Below, piece by piece: positions 60,754 to 64,000 of a stretch of 64,000 bases of DNA. The position numbers and the translations under genes were made by a program. The DNA comes from Saccharothrix espanaensis DSM 44229 (lineage in GTDB: Bacteria; Actinomycetota; Actinomycetes; Mycobacteriales; Pseudonocardiaceae): contig NC_019673.1 of the NCBI RefSeq assembly GCF_000328705.1, positions 6,572,001 to 6,636,000 of the forward strand, in the 5' to 3' direction. The notes under the pieces are model-generated. The model saw only the letters and a list, made by a program, of their open reading frames with translations. It was not told the DNA's origin and ran no database searches. Every line of letters starts with the position of its first letter. Position 1 is the first letter of the stretch.

Positions 60754-62188
60754 GGGAGATCAGTTCGGCCGCCTTCTCCGCGATCATCGCGGTCGGGCTG
60801 TTGGTGTTGCCGGACACGATCGAGGGCATCACCGACGCGTCGGCGACCCGCAGGCCCTCGATGCCGCGCACCCGCAGCTCCGCGTCCACCACGCTGCCCA
60901 TGGCGCACGTGCCGGACTGGTGGTGGTAGGTGGTCACGGACCGGCGCACGTAGTCGCGCAGCTCGCGGCGGCCGGGGTAGATCTCGTCCGCGCCCCACTC
61001 CTTGAGCGCCTGCTCGTGCCCGATCTCCTGGCACAGCAGGACGGCCTCGACCAGGGCGTCCACATCGGACTGCGCGGAGAGCACCCGCGGGTCGATCACC
61101 GGCGGGCCGTCGGCGGCGGACAGCGCGACCCGGCCGGCGCTCGCCGGCCGGACCAGGCCGGCCATCAGCGAGAACCCGTTGTCCGGGCCGGACATCCACT
61201 TCTCGTACAGCGGGGCGCTGAAGTGCAGCGGCTGGAGGTCCGGCGTGGCCAGACCGGGGCGGCTGCGCCAGAACAGGTGGGTCTGCGCGGGCGGGATGCC
61301 CGGCGTGTGCGTGATCGGCTTGGCGGCGCTGAAGATCGTCGGCACCAGCCAGTGGTCCTGGAGGTTCTCGCCGACGCCCGGCAGGTCCTCGACCACGTCG
61401 ACGCCCAGCGCCCGCAGGTCGTCGGCGGGCCCGATGCCCGAGCGCAGCAGCACCAGCGGCGAGCCGAGCGCGCCCGCGCTGAGCACCACCTCGCCGGCGT
61501 GCGCGCGACGCACCCGGTCGTACTCGGTCCACTCCACGCCCACGCACCGGTCGCCCGACATCAGCAGCTTGCGCACGTGCGCGTTCGTGACGAGGGTGAA
61601 CCTCGGGTCGTCGAGCACGGGCCGCAGGTAGGCGCGGGCGGTGGTGTGCCGCTCGCCGGCGGCGATGGTGAACTGCATCCGGCTGACACCGGTCTGCTCG
61701 CCGCTGTTGTAGTCCTCGTTGTAGGGCACGCCGGCCTGCTGCGCGGCAGCCAGGATCGACTCCTGGACGGGGTCGGCGGCGTAGTCTCGCAGGATGGTGA
61801 GCGGACCTTCCTCGATCCGGCGGAACACCGGTTCGACGTCGGCCCACGACCAGCCGGCGTTGCCGCGCGCGGCCCAGTCGTCGTAGTCGGCGGGGTTGCC
61901 CCGGACGTGGATCATCGCGTTGAGCGCGTGCGAACCGCCCAACACCCGACCCCTCGGCAGGTGCAGGGGGCGGTCCGCCGCGTCGCGCTGCGCGACCGTG
62001 CGCAGTCCCCAGTCCTGCGCGCTGTCCCACAGCTCGTGCATCCGCAACGGGTCGTGGATGGCGGGGTTGGTGTCCCGGTCGCCGGCCTCCAGGAGCAGCA
62101 CCGTGCCCTCGGTCCGGTCCAGCAGCCTCCGCGCCAGCACACAGCCGGCCGTGCCCCCACCCACCACCACGAAGTCCGCGTCGACCAT
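60749..62188 (-). CDS. GMC family FAD oxidoreductase (choline-dehydrogenase-like)
   Basis: 479 residues. FAD-binding [19 protein letters not shown] at residues 6-24, [21 protein letters not shown] (GMC signature 1) and [18 protein letters not shown] (signature 2). The C-terminal active site is [10 protein letters not shown] with the distal asparagine in VSGNTNSPT. Oxidises an alcohol to an aldehyde/ketone with oxygen or another acceptor. ATG 62188. No adjacent betaine or choline genes, so the substrate is open. Confidence 0.9.
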   Translation of the reverse strand: MVDADFVVVGGGTAGCVLARRLLDRTEGTVLLLEAGDRDTNPAIHDPLRMHELWDSAQDWGLRTVAQRDAADRPLHLPRGRVLGGSHALNAMIHVRGNPADYDDWAARGNAGWSWADVEPVFRRIEEGPLTILRDYAADPVQESILAAAQQAGVPYNEDYNSGEQTGVSRMQFTIAAGERHTTARAYLRPVLDDPRFTLVTNAHVRKLLMSGDRCVGVEWTEYDRVRRAHAGEVVLSAGALGSPLVLLRSGIGPADDLRALGVDVVEDLPGVGENLQDHWLVPTIFSAAKPITHTPGIPPAQTHLFWRSRPGLATPDLQPLHFSAPLYEKWMSGPDNGFSLMAGLVRPASAGRVALSAADGPPVIDPRVLSAQSDVDALVEAVLLCQEIGHEQALKEWGADEIYPGRRELRDYVRRSVTTYHHQSGTCAMGSVVDAELRVRGIEGLRVADASVMPSIVSGNTNSPTAMIAEKAAELISR

Positions 62189-62419
62189 GGCCCCAGTCCA
62201 GCAAACCCGGCGCCGTTACTCCTTGAACCGGAGCGCACGGCCGTTGACCGGCTGCGCATCGACGGACGGACCGCCCGCACGGCTCCGGGCCACGGCGGCG
62301 CACAGCCCCGCGTCCGCCACCGCACCGGTGCCCGCGCCCGGGGCTGTGCCAGGCGTGATCCGGGATTGTCGGTGGTGGTCGATACCGTTGCCGCAGATCA
62401 CGTCAAGAGGGGACGACGC

Positions 62420-63844
62420 ATGACTGCCACGACCTACCTGGAGCTGTCCGAGACCGACGGTGGTGCGCACAAGTTCTACGAGGTGCGCGTCGACGACACC
62501 GAGGTCACCATCACGTTCGGGCGCATCGGGGAGCTGGGGCAGGTCCGGTCCGCGAGCTTCGCCGACCACGCCAAGGCGCTCAAGGCCGCCGAGAAGAAGA
62601 TCGGCGAGAAGGTACGCAAGGGCTACGCGCCGGCCGTCAAGGGCGTGCGCGCGCGGCGGTCGGTGAGCCGGCGGCAGATCGTCAGCACCCGCTCCACCGC
62701 CCACCAGGCCCCGGTGCTGTGGCGGTTCGCGTCGGGGGCGCCGGCGTTCGGGATCTTCGTCGGCGAGGACCACGCCTGGGTCGGCAACGAGAACGGCGAC
62801 GTCTACACCCTCACCCACGACGGCCGGGTCACCGGCCGGTTCGGGCTGCCGGACTCGGTCAAGTGCATCGTGGCCGACGACTTCTGGATCTACGCGGGCT
62901 GCGACGACGGCCAGGTGTACGACCTGGGCGCGAAGGTGCCGCGGGTGGCGTACGAGATCGCCGAGGACGTCGACATCTACTGGCTCGACATCCACGACGG
63001 CGTGCTGGGCGTGTCCGACCGCCAGGGCAAGGTGACGGTGGTCGACCACGAGGACGAGTTCCAGTGGTCGGTCCCCGCGTCGGGCGACAGCGCCTGGATG
63101 GTCCGCTGCTCGCCGGAGGGCGTCTTCCACGGCCACTCGCGCGGCGTCACCCACTACACCGGCCGCGGGCACCGCGCGTGGCACGCCGACACCGTCGGGG
63201 AGGTCCTGTTCGGCTGGCAGGAGCGCACCGACGTGTTCGCGGGCACCAGCAGGGGCCGGGTGCACCGGTTCGCCAAGGCGGACGGGCGGGAGACGGCCGT
63301 CTACCGGTGCGACGCGCCGGTGTTCTCGTGCGCGACCTCGCCCGGCGGCGAGTTCGTGTTCGCGGGCGACAACCAGTCCTCGGTGTACTGCTTCGCCGCC
63401 GACGGCACCCGGCTGTGGAAGCTCGCGACCGGCTGCGGCTCGGCGTTCTCCATGCAGTACCGCGACGAACGGCTCTACCTGGTGACCACGGACGGCTCAC
63501 TGGCCTGCCTGGACGCCGGTCGCGAGGCCGTGCACGCCGCCGAACAGGGCCAACTCCCGCCCCGCCAGGACATCAAGGCCGGTGCCATCCAACGCGTGGA
63601 GGCCACCGCGGAGGTCGAGGTGGTCTCGCACGTGGAGCCCGGCGAGGGCGTCGTCGTGGAGTGCGTCCAGCAGGGCGGCCGGATCAGGGTGCACGTCGTC
63701 TCGGACGGCTACGACCGCACGTGGGGCGTGCAGTTCCCCAAGAACATCCGCGTACCGGGCGCCCGCTACCTGGTCTCCGAGGTCGTCACCTCGGCCGGCG
63801 GCTCGTTCTACCGCACGAGGGGGGAGATCAAGCGCCTCCGCTGA
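62420..63844 (+). CDS. WGR domain / beta-propeller protein
   Basis: 474 residues. N-terminal WGR-type domain (YLELSETDGGAHKFYEVRVD, VTITFGRIGELGQVR, FADHAKALKAAEKKIGEKV), then a seven-to-eight-bladed propeller with repeated short strands (HAWVGNENGDVYTL, WIYAGCDDGQVYDL, VFAGTSRGRVHRF, FVFAGDNQSSVYCF, RLYLVTTDGSLACL). WGR domains in poly(ADP-ribose) polymerases bind DNA breaks; in bacteria they occur alone, often with MolR-like or propeller parts. ATG 62420 has GAGGGG upstream. The C-terminal part (VQFPKNIRVPGARYLVSEVV) is conserved-looking. No partner gene in the window. Confidence 0.85.
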   Translation: MTATTYLELSETDGGAHKFYEVRVDDTEVTITFGRIGELGQVRSASFADHAKALKAAEKKIGEKVRKGYAPAVKGVRARRSVSRRQIVSTRSTAHQAPVLWRFASGAPAFGIFVGEDHAWVGNENGDVYTLTHDGRVTGRFGLPDSVKCIVADDFWIYAGCDDGQVYDLGAKVPRVAYEIAEDVDIYWLDIHDGVLGVSDRQGKVTVVDHEDEFQWSVPASGDSAWMVRCSPEGVFHGHSRGVTHYTGRGHRAWHADTVGEVLFGWQERTDVFAGTSRGRVHRFAKADGRETAVYRCDAPVFSCATSPGGEFVFAGDNQSSVYCFAADGTRLWKLATGCGSAFSMQYRDERLYLVTTDGSLACLDAGREAVHAAEQGQLPPRQDIKAGAIQRVEATAEVEVVSHVEPGEGVVVECVQQGGRIRVHVVSDGYDRTWGVQFPKNIRVPGARYLVSEVVTSAGGSFYRTRGEIKRLR

Positions 63845-63857
63845 CGACACCCACCGC

Positions 63858-64000
63858 GCCGCCCGGCGTCGGCCCGGCCCGGCGTCCGCGCGAGCGCGGC
63901 ACCCGCCCGGCGTCGGCTCGGCCCAGCGCCCGCGAAGCCCGGGGTCGGCCCGGCCCAGCGCCCACGCAACCCGACGTCGGCTCTGCGTCGGCTCTGCCCG
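63858..64000. repeat. Degenerate tandem repeat at window end
   Basis: Four or more imperfect units of about 33-43 bp built on CCCGGCGTCGGCCCGGCCCA and GCGCCCGCGAA run to the end of the window, the last ones shortening to CGTCGGCTCTG units. Noncoding; the block probably continues beyond 64,000. Confidence 0.6.

Noticed and set aside
1-64000. CRISPR arrays, tRNA or rRNA genes, insertion sequences
   Set aside because: No regularly spaced identical repeats, no cloverleaf with a GGTTCGA-type loop, and no transposase or paired terminal repeats were seen on reading both strands.

Overview
The window is high-GC DNA (codon third positions almost all G or C) with many GTG starts and GTGA or ATGA stop/start overlaps. 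Streptogrisin-type protease, 2-methylisoborneol-type terpene synthase, DUF1269, DUF1048, LAxTG surface protein and DUF3558-like lipoprotein genes all point to a mycelial actinomycete, most likely of the Pseudonocardiaceae (Saccharothrix, Actinosynnema or Lentzea-like). This placement is inferred from gene content only.

Positions 1 to about 19,300 are the edge of a glycosylated natural-product cluster that continues to the left of the window. It has three tandem glycosyltransferases (the first cut by the window edge), a dTDP-sugar 4-ketoreductase and an aldo/keto reductase on the minus strand. A plus-strand sugar operon then encodes 3-aminotransferase, 2,3-dehydratase, epimerase, Gfo/Idh 3-ketoreductase and C-3 methyltransferase. 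Together these match the vancosamine/epivancosamine (EvaA-E) logic plus a neutral dideoxysugar branch. Between the two sugar blocks lies a non-sugar module: a discrete acyl carrier protein, two GNAT-like proteins flanking a cysteate-synthase homologue, and a pyruvoyl aspartate decarboxylase (PanD). An APS kinase closes the sugar operon. Read together they suggest a dedicated taurine or beta-alanine building block loaded on a carrier protein; this is the most interesting system in the window. A two-gene bacterial PH-domain membrane operon sits inside the cluster.

Positions 19,358 to 25,300 hold a secreted penicillin-acylase-family hydrolase, a DUF418 membrane protein and an ECF sigma factor divergent from a zf-HC2 membrane protein. 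Positions 25,300 to 33,100 look like a stress-type island: DUF7144, GH15 glucan hydrolase, DivIVA-like coiled coil, DUF1269, MFS exporter, a 29-residue peptide coupled to a K+ channel, and an M20 homologue lacking catalytic residues. Their divergent promoter regions share a repeated CACCCGG-type dyad that may mark a local regulon.

Positions 33,163 to 46,400 carry several regulator/target pairs with visible palindromic operators: TetR with a P1 peptidase and an APC permease, LysR with an atypical SDR, PadR with a TIM-barrel protein, and PadR with two DUF1048 proteins. This stretch also holds an XRE-ImmA/IrrE protein with an unknown partner, a serine hydrolase and an LAxTG surface protein.

Positions 46,400 to 64,000 are mostly ordinary chromosome: lipoprotein, flavin amine oxidase, TspO, HNH nuclease, SDR, a ribose-type ABC importer, an HExxH protein, a streptogrisin-type protease, a solitary methylisoborneol-type terpene synthase, a GMC oxidoreductase and a WGR/beta-propeller protein, ending in degenerate tandem repeats. 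No rRNA, tRNA, CRISPR array or insertion sequence was recognised.
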